Origin: an uncultured Polaribacter sp. | GTDB taxonomy: Bacteria > Bacteroidota > Bacteroidia > Flavobacteriales > Flavobacteriaceae | Length of the DNA: 64,000 nucleotides | NCBI GenBank assembly: GCA_943787375.1 | Contig: CALSME010000007.1 | Span: 58,991 to 122,990 of the forward strand | Direction: 5' to 3' | Shown: one piece after another, positions 26,639 through 35,195 of the stretch | Numbering within the stretch: position 1 is the first letter of the stretch | Layout: each line of letters opens with the position of its first letter | The notes under the pieces: model-generated | The model's input: only the letters and a program-made list of their open reading frames with translations | Databases searched by the model: none | Told to the model about the DNA's origin: nothing | Translations under genes and position numbers: made by a program

Positions 26639-28243
26639 TTATTTTCTATTGACATACTGCATTAAGTCCACATCATTCCCTAATAAGATCTCAGTTGGAT
26701 TAATTCTTCCTTGTTCTGGACCATTTTCTAATTTTAAAACTCCTCTAGGGCACACTGCAGCACAAATGCCACAGCCGACACAACTAGAACGGACAATATT
26801 TTCTCCTTTTTGAGCATAGGCACGAACATCAATCCCTTGTTCACAATAGGTAGAGCAATTTCCACAAGAGATACATTGTCCTCCATTTGTGGTAATTCTA
26901 AAACGAGATTTAAATCGTTGTACCAAACCCATATAAGCAGCTAATGGACAGCCAAAACGACACCAAACCCGATTCCCTAATATTGGATAAAATCCTGTTC
27001 CGATTACTCCAGAGAAAATAGAACCTATTAAAAACCCGTAAGAACTTTGAATGTCATAAGCAGAGACACCAAAAGCAATTTTTCTCCAACTTTCGATTTC
27101 TGCAAAATAAGTGTATAGAGTGATTGCAGTCATGAAGATGGCAAAACCCAAAACACCATGAATTAGCCAACGTTCCACTTTCCAGGATAATAACGATTTA
27201 CTAGACAGTTGCCTGTAAGGATCGCCCAAAGTTTCTGCCAATCCGCCACAACCACATACCCAAGAACAATACCATCTTTTCCCATAGAAATAGACCATAA
27301 CAGGAACAATGACTAAGGTGAGTAAAATTCCCCAAACCAACATAAAAATTCCCATGTTGCCGCTTGCTAATAAATTATCAATATTCCAATCAAAGAAGAA
27401 AGTGTAATTGAGCGGAAACGCATTTTTAAAATCAAACCAAGGTTTGTTAAATGCTACTAAAATTTCGGGAATGATAAATGCAAAGGCTATTTGAAAAAAT
27501 AAGACAACGGCAGTTCTTAAAATCTGATAATTATTATGTCTGTATTTGATGAACATTCTAATGGCGAAAACACTCATGACTGCACAATACATAAATCCAT
27601 AAAGGAACCATTGGCTAGATTCGTTGCCGCCTAAACTTTTACTTAGTGGGTTTACAGCAGTAATGGGGTTGATTAAATAATTAGGAAAGAAATACAAAAC
27701 CACATAAAAACCCACAAAGTATAGAAAGGCAAAAATGCCTAAAAAGCCCCTATTTGTTGCTGAATGTTGGAAAATTCCATTGTTTTTAATGCCTGCTTTG
27801 CCTAGTAATTTATAATCGGTTGCAAATGCAATGGTTCCCCCAAGAATTGCCAACCCAAAAGTAATCCAGAAGAACAATCCTTCATTTTGTTGTGGCCAAC
27901 CCGTTGCAGATGCTCTGGCTAAAGGGTAAATGAAATCTTTGGAGGTTTTATTCCATTTCAAAGGAATGATTTTATTCCACGCTATTTTCTCTTGACTTTT
28001 GTGATATGTGTTAGATGCTTTCGCAATTTCAGTAATTCGATGTGAGAGTTCAAAAGCACTTAATTCGATATCAACAATCTCTTTTTGTGCCTTTTCAATA
28101 AAAAACGCACTTTTTACTTTTTGTTTCGCCCAAGTGTTAAAGGTTTCTTGAGAGACTTTATTAGTTCCTGTAAAAATACTTCCTGTAAAAATGGCAAACC
28201 CAATAAAACAGAGTATCAATCCGATATTTTTAATTGCTTTCAT
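26639..28243 (-). CDS. Membrane polyferredoxin (NosR/NapH-like 4Fe-4S protein)
   Basis: A 534-residue inner-membrane iron-sulfur protein. One N-terminal helix (6-26), an exported loop of about 95 residues, then around six helices. Two NapH/NosR-type cysteine motifs sit at membrane edges (CSWVC at 326-330, WCRFGCP at 428-433). Two 4Fe-4S ferredoxin motifs follow: C457, C460, C463, C467 and C488, C491, C494, C498. Such proteins carry electrons from the quinone pool or a cytosolic donor across the membrane. It lies 3 bases after the FAD oxidoreductase gene, so the two probably work together. No nitrous-oxide or nitrate reductase gene is in the window. Confidence 0.88.
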   Translation of the reverse strand: MKAIKNIGLILCFIGFAIFTGSIFTGTNKVSQETFNTWAKQKVKSAFFIEKAQKEIVDIELSAFELSHRITEIAKASNTYHKSQEKIAWNKIIPLKWNKTSKDFIYPLARASATGWPQQNEGLFFWITFGLAILGGTIAFATDYKLLGKAGIKNNGIFQHSATNRGFLGIFAFLYFVGFYVVLYFFPNYLINPITAVNPLSKSLGGNESSQWFLYGFMYCAVMSVFAIRMFIKYRHNNYQILRTAVVLFFQIAFAFIIPEILVAFNKPWFDFKNAFPLNYTFFFDWNIDNLLASGNMGIFMLVWGILLTLVIVPVMVYFYGKRWYCSWVCGCGGLAETLGDPYRQLSSKSLLSWKVERWLIHGVLGFAIFMTAITLYTYFAEIESWRKIAFGVSAYDIQSSYGFLIGSIFSGVIGTGFYPILGNRVWCRFGCPLAAYMGLVQRFKSRFRITTNGGQCISCGNCSTYCEQGIDVRAYAQKGENIVRSSCVGCGICAAVCPRGVLKLENGPEQGRINPTEILLGNDVDLMQYVNRK

Positions 28244-28246
28244 GTT

Positions 28247-29593
28247 TTATTTGCTAAAAATTCGTGTCCAACTCTTTTTTCTCAAAGAAATATTTGTATT
28301 CAATTCTGTGTTGAATTTTGCTACGATTGCTGCTTCATGCAGTTTGTAAAATTCAGGATCAAAATTGGCACCTGCTAAATGTTCCAAAATAAATTGGATT
28401 GATTTTTTTTGAGACAACCATTTGTCAAAAAAATCATGTCGCATCCGAATTCCGAAGGTGTTAATTCCTAGGAATAGATGGGTGTCTTTGTCATATGAAA
28501 TGGTAATGCACTTTGCTTCTTTTGGATGTTTCCATTGAAAATGTGCTTCGTTTTCTAGTTTGTTTCTTTCGCTAAAAACCCAGCCATAAGTTTGGTATTC
28601 GATGTCTAAGAATTTTGCAGAATTAAACCAATGTCCCGGTTTATACTCCGTTTTATTATCACAGATTGTTTGTGCCAATGTTTCTCCCATCATTCTACCC
28701 GTATACCAAACAGCTTCTATATTTCTTCTTTGACCTATGGCTTCATGTTGTTCTGCACAATCGCCAATGGCATACACATCTTCGATGTTGGTTTCTAAGA
28801 ATCGATTTACTTTTACACCTCGTCCTGTTTCAATAGGAGACGCTTTAATAAAATCGATGTTTGGACTTACACCTGCAGTTAAACCAACAATAGTACAGTG
28901 GATTTCTTCGCCAGTTTCTGCTATAATAATGGAGGAAACCTGTCCGTTTTTATCCGATTTTATTTCTTTTAAATTGACACCTAAGCGCAAATCAATTTGA
29001 TGTTCTAGGATGTGTTTGTTTATCATTTCAGATTCTTGAGCTGGCAATACTCCATTCCAAAAACTTTGTTCTCGTACTAAAAAAGTAACTGGAATGTTTC
29101 TACTTCTGAGCATTTCAGCCAATTCAATTCCAATTAAACCACCTCCTACAATGACTGCTCTTTTACATACTTTGTTGTTGGGGGCATATTTTTCTAATTG
29201 TTCTAAATCTTGTTTGTGATATAGGCCCATGACACCCTTTAAATCTTGACCAGGCCATCCAAATTTATGGGGTTTAGAGCCCGTAGCAATAATTAGTTTG
29301 TCATAATTTAAGAAGGTATTGTCCGTAAATTGGAGTGTTTTATCCGATGTGTTTATTGCGGTGACCAGCCCTTCTTTTAACTCGATATTGTTTTTTTTCC
29401 AAAACCAATCTTCATAGGGTTGCGTATGCTTAAAAGTAAGGTGTCCCATGTACACGTACATCAGTGCTGTTCTCGAAAAAAAGTATTTGTTTTCTGCTGA
29501 AACGATTGTAATCTTCTTATCCGAATTTTTTCGAATGTGTCTTGCAGCAGTAACACCCGCAATTCCGTTTCCAATAATAACAATATGGTCCAT
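28247..29593 (-). CDS. FAD/NAD(P)-dependent pyridine nucleotide oxidoreductase
   Basis: A 448-residue flavoprotein starting at the ATG 29591-29593 (MDHIVIIGNGIAGVTAARHI). The open frame extends to 29686 but the added residues do not resemble the family. The FAD-binding GNGIAG is at 8-13, the NAD(P)-binding GGGLIGIELAE is near 150-160, and the second FAD motif YAIGDCAEQ is near 274-282. It resembles nitrite-reductase-like or rubredoxin-reductase-type proteins. As the first gene before the membrane polyferredoxin, it may feed NAD(P)H electrons into that protein, which is inference. Confidence 0.88.
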   Translation of the reverse strand: MDHIVIIGNGIAGVTAARHIRKNSDKKITIVSAENKYFFSRTALMYVYMGHLTFKHTQPYEDWFWKKNNIELKEGLVTAINTSDKTLQFTDNTFLNYDKLIIATGSKPHKFGWPGQDLKGVMGLYHKQDLEQLEKYAPNNKVCKRAVIVGGGLIGIELAEMLRSRNIPVTFLVREQSFWNGVLPAQESEMINKHILEHQIDLRLGVNLKEIKSDKNGQVSSIIIAETGEEIHCTIVGLTAGVSPNIDFIKASPIETGRGVKVNRFLETNIEDVYAIGDCAEQHEAIGQRRNIEAVWYTGRMMGETLAQTICDNKTEYKPGHWFNSAKFLDIEYQTYGWVFSERNKLENEAHFQWKHPKEAKCITISYDKDTHLFLGINTFGIRMRHDFFDKWLSQKKSIQFILEHLAGANFDPEFYKLHEAAIVAKFNTELNTNISLRKKSWTRIFSK

Positions 29594-29791
29594 ATGTCGA
29601 TGATTGTAATGTTTTTGTTGAAATTTAAAAACAGCCTGAACAAAGAGGGAAATTACAATTTTAAAATTACTTTTTGGTGCTTGCATTAAGAATAAGACAA
29701 AGTTCTTTTTAAAAAAGCAATCCGTGCTTTTGAAAAATCCTCAGAATAAATTTTTAACAATGCCCTGCATGGGTACTCTGGTTAAAAAGTT

Positions 29792-29799
29792 TATTTTTG
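29792..29799 (+). promoter_or_regulatory. -7 element immediately before GH113-like gene
   Basis: TATTTTTG fits TAnnTTTG and ends 7 bases before the ATG at 29807. A start of transcription at the usual distance would fall on the start codon, implying a leaderless message. -33 region not clear. Confidence 0.4.
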
Positions 29800-29806
29800 A
29801 GGTATT

Positions 29807-30805
29807 ATGAAACAATTTCAACCCTTTTTTTTGCTCTTACTCACCTTTTTATCATGCCAAACCCAAACAAAAAAAATGAATGGTGTTAGTTTTGTGGCTT
29901 CCAGAGATTCCATAAACAGTTCCCACATTAAGCCCGTACAAAATTTAGGAAGCAATTATGTTGCATTAATGCCTTTTGGCTTTATAAAAGATGTTTCATC
30001 ACCCAAAGTAATGCACAATACAAATTGGCAATGGTTTGGTGAAACAAAAAAAGGCTTGTTGCAATATGCAAAAAGTTTTCAAAAAGAAAACATAGGCATT
30101 ATGGTGAAACCTCAAATTTGGGTGACCAAGGGTACATTTACTGGCAAAATAAAAATGAATTCTGAAGAAAATTGGGTCGCTTTAGAAGATTCGTACCGAG
30201 CATTTATGCTAACCTACGCAGCGGCAGCTGAAGATGTAAATGCCGAACTGCTTTGTATTGGTACAGAACTGGGAGAATTTGTAAAGAATAGACCAGAATA
30301 TTGGCGAAAACTCATTCAAGAAATTCGGGTTGTTTATAAGGGGAAACTTACTTACGCGGCCAATTGGGACGAATTTAGTCATGTGCCCTTTTGGGATGCT
30401 TTAGAGTATATAGGAATTGATGCTTATTTTCCTTTGAGTGATGATAAAACGCCAACAATTGCTGCTTATGAACAAGGGTGGCAACCTCATAAAAAACAAA
30501 TATTAGCACTTCAAAAAGAATATCAAAAACCTATTTTGTTTACTGAGTTTGGATACAGGAGTATAGATTTTGCTGGAAAAAAACCTTGGGATTCTAAAAG
30601 AGTTGAAGCGGGGGTAAATTTAGAAGCACAAACAAATGCATTGCAAGCGATTTACAATCAATTTTGGAATGAAGACTGGTTTGCGGGAGGTTTTGTTTGG
30701 AAATGGTTTCACACACATGATCGTGCTGGTGGAGAACAAAATAATCGATTTACACCTCAAAATAAACCTGCAGCGCAATTGCTAAAAGAGCTGTATGCGC
30801 ATTAA
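29807..30805 (+). CDS. GH113-like glycoside hydrolase lipoprotein
   Basis: A 332-residue exported lipoprotein with a signal peptide ending at FLSC (Cys17). The mature part is a TIM barrel of the GH113/GTA_TIM type: GVSFVASRD near 26, CIGTELGEF with the likely acid/base E154, and LFTEFGYRS with the likely nucleophile E247. Known GH113 enzymes are beta-mannanases, so a mannan-type substrate is possible, but no polysaccharide-utilisation genes accompany it. Alone in its transcript, convergent with the fatty acid hydroxylase gene. Confidence 0.85.
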   Translation: MKQFQPFFLLLLTFLSCQTQTKKMNGVSFVASRDSINSSHIKPVQNLGSNYVALMPFGFIKDVSSPKVMHNTNWQWFGETKKGLLQYAKSFQKENIGIMVKPQIWVTKGTFTGKIKMNSEENWVALEDSYRAFMLTYAAAAEDVNAELLCIGTELGEFVKNRPEYWRKLIQEIRVVYKGKLTYAANWDEFSHVPFWDALEYIGIDAYFPLSDDKTPTIAAYEQGWQPHKKQILALQKEYQKPILFTEFGYRSIDFAGKKPWDSKRVEAGVNLEAQTNALQAIYNQFWNEDWFAGGFVWKWFHTHDRAGGEQNNRFTPQNKPAAQLLKELYAH

Positions 30806-30823
30806 ATAATTGAAAAATACGAT

Positions 30824-31708
30824 TTACTTTTTCCCGAAAGGATAAATGCCTTGTTTGAAGAAACTTTTTGGAAATTTTTCATCATCATCAAACCCGATTT
30901 CAATATTTTTTCCAGAATATGGAATGTAATTTGTTTTAAACAAATAGTCCCAGATACTCAAGGTCAAAGCAAAATTCACACCATATTTTCGGTCTTCTGG
31001 TAATTCTTTTGCATGATGCCAAATATGCATTTTTGGATTGTTTAAAATGTATTTTAAAAAACCGTAATTCAAATTAATATTAGCATGGTTTAGGTGACCA
31101 ATTGTAATGGCGAAGAAATGCACAAATGCTACGTCTTGTGCAGAAAATCCGCCAATAATTGCCAATGGAATATAGCGCAACGAATTATAAATGATGGGTT
31201 CCATCCAATGATACCTTAGGTGTGCAGCAAACCCCATTTGTTTTACAGAATGGTGTACTTTGTGAAAATCCCATAAAAATTCAAATCGGTGTAACAATCT
31301 GTGTGTCCACCATTGTGTAAAATCGACCACTACAAAAAAGAGAAGTATTCTTGCAGCAAAAGGGAGTTTGTTAATGTCTAGTAGCTGAAAATTTGAAATG
31401 GACATTCCAACAAGTCCCAAAAGATCATTGAAAACCTCAGCTGCTGAATTTGACAATGCTATTAAAACAATAAGATTTAGTATAAAGAAATTAAAAAACA
31501 TGTAAAAAACATCCAACCAAAAACCTTTTCGAAAGCGTGGTTGGTTTTTTCTCCAAGGGAAAGCCATTTCTAGTCCCCAAACAACGATAGAAATGAGAAG
31601 CAATCCATAGAAATAATTCTCCCAATTTAAATCCATCAAAACAGATTTTTTGAGGTAACTCCAGTAACTGGAATACGAATTTTTGATAATTTCTAGGTAT
31701 TTTTCCAT
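30824..31708 (-). CDS. Fatty acid hydroxylase / sterol desaturase family protein
   Basis: A 294-residue di-iron membrane oxygenase. Four or five membrane segments are present, and the eight-histidine pattern is intact: HRLLH and HKVHHS (about 127-145), HLRYH (about 153-157), HLNHAN and HIWHH (about 232-236). The family hydroxylates or desaturates lipids. The substrate is not known. It is the last gene of the tdk-alr-hydroxylase run (gap 4 bases), which looks like ordinary packing rather than a pathway. Confidence 0.88.
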   Translation of the reverse strand: MEKYLEIIKNSYSSYWSYLKKSVLMDLNWENYFYGLLLISIVVWGLEMAFPWRKNQPRFRKGFWLDVFYMFFNFFILNLIVLIALSNSAAEVFNDLLGLVGMSISNFQLLDINKLPFAARILLFFVVVDFTQWWTHRLLHRFEFLWDFHKVHHSVKQMGFAAHLRYHWMEPIIYNSLRYIPLAIIGGFSAQDVAFVHFFAITIGHLNHANINLNYGFLKYILNNPKMHIWHHAKELPEDRKYGVNFALTLSIWDYLFKTNYIPYSGKNIEIGFDDDEKFPKSFFKQGIYPFGKK

Positions 31709-31712
31709 TTTC

Positions 31713-32813
31713 TTACGACTTTAATTTTTTTTGGACACGTTGAGAGATTGCAGTTAATGTTTCGTAGGGAATGGTTGCAGTTGCATCTGCAATTTTTTGA
31801 ATCATGTCTTGGCTGTTAAAAATAATAACTTCATCTCCTTCAGCGCAATCAATTGTTGTAATATCGACCATAATCATGTCCATACAAACATTCCCAATAA
31901 TGCTTGCTTTTTGCCCATTAATGAGTGCATGTCCGATGCCGTTTCCTAGTTTTCTTGAAATTCCATCTGCATGGCCAATAGGAATGGTTGCTGTTATGGT
32001 TTTTACCTTTGCAATAAAAGCTCTATTGTATCCTACGGATTCTTTAGGTTCAATGCTGTGGATTTGAGAAATAATCGATTTTAAATTATGCGTATTTTTT
32101 AACTGATTTGTTTCTTTTTCATCATTGCCAAAACCATAGAGTCCAATACCAATTCGTACCATGTCAAACTGTGCTTTTGGATAATTAATAACTCCAGAGG
32201 TGTTTAAAATATGTAAGATCGGTTTGTACCCAAGTCCTGCCTGAAATTGCTGAGCGCTCTCTGAGAATTTTGTTATTTGTTGGCTTGTAAAAGCTTGTTC
32301 TTTTAGTTCTTCACTCACTGCCAAATGAGAAAATAGCGATTGTACTTTTAATAGCTTTGTTTCCTTTAACTGCGCTAATATAGATGAAACATCGTTCGTA
32401 GAAAATCCTAATCGATTTAACCCAGTGTTCAATTTTATATGAATTGGATATGCTTGCAGTGCTGTTTGCGATGCTACTTTTAAAAAGGCATTAAAAATTT
32501 TAAAATTATAAAGATTAGGTTCTAAACAGTAGTTTACGATTGCGACGAGGTTAGGTATTTGAGGATGCAAGACTAAAATGGGTGCTTTTATTCCTGCTTC
32601 TCGCAGTGCGATTCCTTCATGTGCATAGGCAACAGCAAAATAGTCCACTTTATCTGCTAGAAATCTTGCAATTTGAACCCCATCACTCCCATAACCAAAT
32701 GCTTTTACAACGGCTAATATTTTAGTTGTTGAATGTAGTTGCTCTTTGAAATGGAGAAGATTGTGCGCTAATGCACTTCCATCAATTTCTAAAACAGTCA
32801 CATGGTTGTTCAT
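31713..32813 (-). CDS. alr: Alanine racemase
   Basis: PLP enzyme converting L- to D-alanine for peptidoglycan. The 366-residue protein has the PLP lysine K37 in AVVKAFGYG and the catalytic tyrosine in the ESVGYNR stretch near 258, which replaces the usual VSYG. Many Bacteroidota carry a MurF-Alr fusion; this one is a stand-alone domain. It begins 2 bases after tdk on the same strand. Confidence 0.95.
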   Translation of the reverse strand: MNNHVTVLEIDGSALAHNLLHFKEQLHSTTKILAVVKAFGYGSDGVQIARFLADKVDYFAVAYAHEGIALREAGIKAPILVLHPQIPNLVAIVNYCLEPNLYNFKIFNAFLKVASQTALQAYPIHIKLNTGLNRLGFSTNDVSSILAQLKETKLLKVQSLFSHLAVSEELKEQAFTSQQITKFSESAQQFQAGLGYKPILHILNTSGVINYPKAQFDMVRIGIGLYGFGNDEKETNQLKNTHNLKSIISQIHSIEPKESVGYNRAFIAKVKTITATIPIGHADGISRKLGNGIGHALINGQKASIIGNVCMDMIMVDITTIDCAEGDEVIIFNSQDMIQKIADATATIPYETLTAISQRVQKKLKS

Positions 32814-32815
32814 CT

Positions 32816-33463
32816 TTAGTCGACGTTTGTTTGTGTATCTTCTGAAAGCGGCGCATCGTCTTTTGAAGAATTAGTTGCTTCTTGTTGATTCTGTAAGGCT
32901 TTGTAATAGGCGGCTCTACTTAAAGGCTCATATTCTTGTGTTTCACCCAGCATAACGATATCCTCATTCTTAGCCTTTCTAAAACTATAATGTGCTAAAT
33001 TTCCTGTATGTGTACACACAGCGTGCACTTTAGTCACGTATTCAGCCGTAGCCATTAAAGCAGGCATAGGCCCAAAAGGATTTCCTTTAAAGTCCATATC
33101 CAATCCAGCTACAATAACTCGAATTCCACGATTTGCTAAATCGTTACAAACAGCAACAATTTCGTTGTCAAAAAACTGTGCCTCATCAATCCCTACAACA
33201 TCCACATCATTTGCCAACAATCGAATGTTTGACGCAATTGGAACGGGTGTTGAACGAATTCGACTGTCATTATGAGAAACAACCTCTTCTTCGTCGTAAC
33301 GAGTGTCTAGAGCGGGTTTAAATATTTCAATTCGTTGTTTTGCAAATTGCGCTCGCTTTAATCGTCGAATTAATTCTTCTGTTTTACCAGAAAACATAGA
33401 ACCACAAATTACTTCGATCCAGCCAAATTGTTCTGTATGATTTACTGTGTTTTCGAGAAACAT
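32816..33463 (-). CDS. tdk: Thymidine kinase (type II)
   Basis: Phosphorylates thymidine in nucleotide salvage. The P-loop GSMFSGKT is at 21-28 and the family motif DEAQFF is near 92-97. The length is 215 residues, with a polar C-terminal tail. The usual zinc-lasso cysteines are missing: in place of CxxC the sequence has AVCTHTGN and, at the second pair, [11 protein letters not shown]. The lasso must therefore be held without zinc. It is first in the tdk-alr-hydroxylase operon. Confidence 0.95.
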   Translation of the reverse strand: MFLENTVNHTEQFGWIEVICGSMFSGKTEELIRRLKRAQFAKQRIEIFKPALDTRYDEEEVVSHNDSRIRSTPVPIASNIRLLANDVDVVGIDEAQFFDNEIVAVCNDLANRGIRVIVAGLDMDFKGNPFGPMPALMATAEYVTKVHAVCTHTGNLAHYSFRKAKNEDIVMLGETQEYEPLSRAAYYKALQNQQEATNSSKDDAPLSEDTQTNVD

Positions 33464-33516
33464 TTTGTAGTTTTAAGCATTCGTTTTTTTAAATTTTATA
33501 TTATTTTTACAAATAA

Positions 33517-33524
33517 CAAATTTA
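33517..33524 (-). promoter_or_regulatory. Putative -7 element of tdk operon
   Basis: On the minus strand TAAATTTG fits TAnnTTTG and lies 53 bases before the tdk ATG. No TTG at 17-21 bases further upstream. Confidence 0.3.
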
Positions 33525-33564
33525 GGAATATTTACAAGTAAAAAATAAATTCAAGACACAACTT

Positions 33565-34422
33565 ATGCACAAAAAATTAGAAGCCGATTTAATGAGTTTA
33601 GCGCATAGCATTTTACAGATGAAAAACAGAGACGATGTCTTTGCTTTGGAGGCAAAAGCAAAAGTGATTTCGAGTAAATTATCCATGTTAGCTTTTGTTG
33701 AAACATACGTAAATACAACCCCAAATTTAAAAGAAACAAAAGAAGAGTTGATTGCTTCGGTTGAAAAGGCTTTTGAGATCAAAGAGGTGCCTAACGTTAT
33801 TCAAGATGAAATTGCAATTGTTCAGGAATTAGAAGTTTCGAATGAAAAACTCATAACACCGATAGCAGCCACAGAAGAAGTAGTGGAAGAAGAAGTAGTG
33901 GAAGAAGAAAAAGAAGAAGAATTTATAGAAGAGGCTTTGCCATCGGCTGTTGATGTTGCCGATGATTTATTTATAGAAGCTACAGAAAATGTTATTTTAG
34001 AACAGCCTTTTGACGCGTTGGAAGCAACTTTATTTCCTTCAGAAGTATCAGAAGAAACGCCGGAAGAATTAGGAGAGGACAGTGAAGAAATAAAAATTCA
34101 TACGCTAGAAGAAGAATTAAAAGATACAATTCCTGTTGATGTGATGGCAAATTTATTTGAAATGGCTCAGCCAGTTTCTTTAAATGACACACTCACGAAA
34201 AATATTCAAATCGGTTTAAATGACCGAATTGCATTTGTTAAAAATTTATTTGATGGAAGTCAAGAAGATTTTAATAGAGTCCTTTCACAATTAAACTCTT
34301 TTAAAACAGAAAAGGAAGCTATTAAATTCATCAATAAAATGGTGAAACCAGATTACAATTGGGACGAGCAAGAAGAATTTGAAACTCGTTTCATGGAAAT
34401 CATACAAAGAAAATTCGTTTAA
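33565..34422 (+). CDS. Conserved acidic protein of Bacteroidota, function unknown
   Basis: A 285-residue very acidic protein with no signal peptide. An N-terminal helical part (1-75), a low-complexity middle with a near-perfect 15-base repeat coding EEVVE units (about 108-122), and a conserved C-terminal block NDRIAFVKNLFDGSQEDFNRVLSQL (about 214-238) ending with DEQEEFETRFMEIIQRKF. I remember this C-terminal block from many Bacteroidota hypothetical proteins, but know no function. The glycosyltransferase gene starts 13 bases after its stop. Confidence 0.8.
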   Translation: MHKKLEADLMSLAHSILQMKNRDDVFALEAKAKVISSKLSMLAFVETYVNTTPNLKETKEELIASVEKAFEIKEVPNVIQDEIAIVQELEVSNEKLITPIAATEEVVEEEVVEEEKEEEFIEEALPSAVDVADDLFIEATENVILEQPFDALEATLFPSEVSEETPEELGEDSEEIKIHTLEEELKDTIPVDVMANLFEMAQPVSLNDTLTKNIQIGLNDRIAFVKNLFDGSQEDFNRVLSQLNSFKTEKEAIKFINKMVKPDYNWDEQEEFETRFMEIIQRKFV

Positions 34423-34435
34423 GACTTCATTGACA

Positions 34436-35179
34436 ATGACAAAAAAAGAATTACCAATCAAATATATTTTTTGCATGAAGTGGGGAACACTTTACGGAGC
34501 GGAATATGTAAATCGATTATTTTCGATGGTTCAGAAAAATTTAACCAGCGATTTTAAAATGGTTTGTTTTACAGACGATCCATCAGGTATTAACGAAGCT
34601 GTTACCTGTTATGACATTCCTGAAATGGGAATTCGAACTGACATTCCAGAACGAATGTGGAAAAAGTTGACTACCCTTAAGAAAGAATTATATGGTTTGG
34701 AAGGAACAGCCTTGTTTTTAGACTTGGACATTGTTATTGTAGATAATATCGATTGTTTCTTTGAAGTTGATGGTTCTTTTAGAATTATTAAAGACCATGG
34801 ATGGAGAAGCTGGAGAATTACTGGAAACTCTTCAGTATATCGATTTGAAATCGGAAAACATGGCTATGTTTTTGATAATTTCTTATCTAATTTTGATGAA
34901 ATAAGAAAGCTACATAGAAACGAGCAAGAATATCTTACCCATGCCATTCATGACAATGATGATCTTCAATACTGGGACAAAGCATGGTGTCCGAGTTTTA
35001 AGTATGATTGTGTTTCAAGGTTTCCATTGGCTTTTTGGAAAAAACCAACAATACCAAAAGGAGCCAAAATAATTATTTTTCATGGAGAAATAAATCCGCA
35101 TAAAGCAGTTGAAGGTGGTAGAGGAAAATGGTATCGATATGTAAGAGCTGCGCCCTGGGTTGCAGAGTACTGGAAATAA
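34436..35179 (+). CDS. Glycosyltransferase, GT-A fold with DLD motif
   Basis: A 247-residue soluble protein starting at the ATG 34436. The open frame extends back to 34379 but would overlap the previous gene. It has a nucleotide-sugar fold pattern with the metal-binding FLDLDIVIVDN (D96, D98). The beginning IKYIFCMKWGTLYGAEYVNRL resembles the family of uncharacterised bacterial glycosyltransferases. The sugar and acceptor are unknown. It is followed 16 bases later by the DUF3089 gene on the same strand. Confidence 0.8.
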   Translation: MTKKELPIKYIFCMKWGTLYGAEYVNRLFSMVQKNLTSDFKMVCFTDDPSGINEAVTCYDIPEMGIRTDIPERMWKKLTTLKKELYGLEGTALFLDLDIVIVDNIDCFFEVDGSFRIIKDHGWRSWRITGNSSVYRFEIGKHGYVFDNFLSNFDEIRKLHRNEQEYLTHAIHDNDDLQYWDKAWCPSFKYDCVSRFPLAFWKKPTIPKGAKIIIFHGEINPHKAVEGGRGKWYRYVRAAPWVAEYWK

Positions 35180-35195
35180 TTTTAAAAGATGAAAA

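Noticed and set aside
33866..33925. Short GAAGAAG repeats that might look like a CRISPR array.
   Set aside because: They are codon repeats inside a gene (EEVVE), with no spacers and no cas genes.
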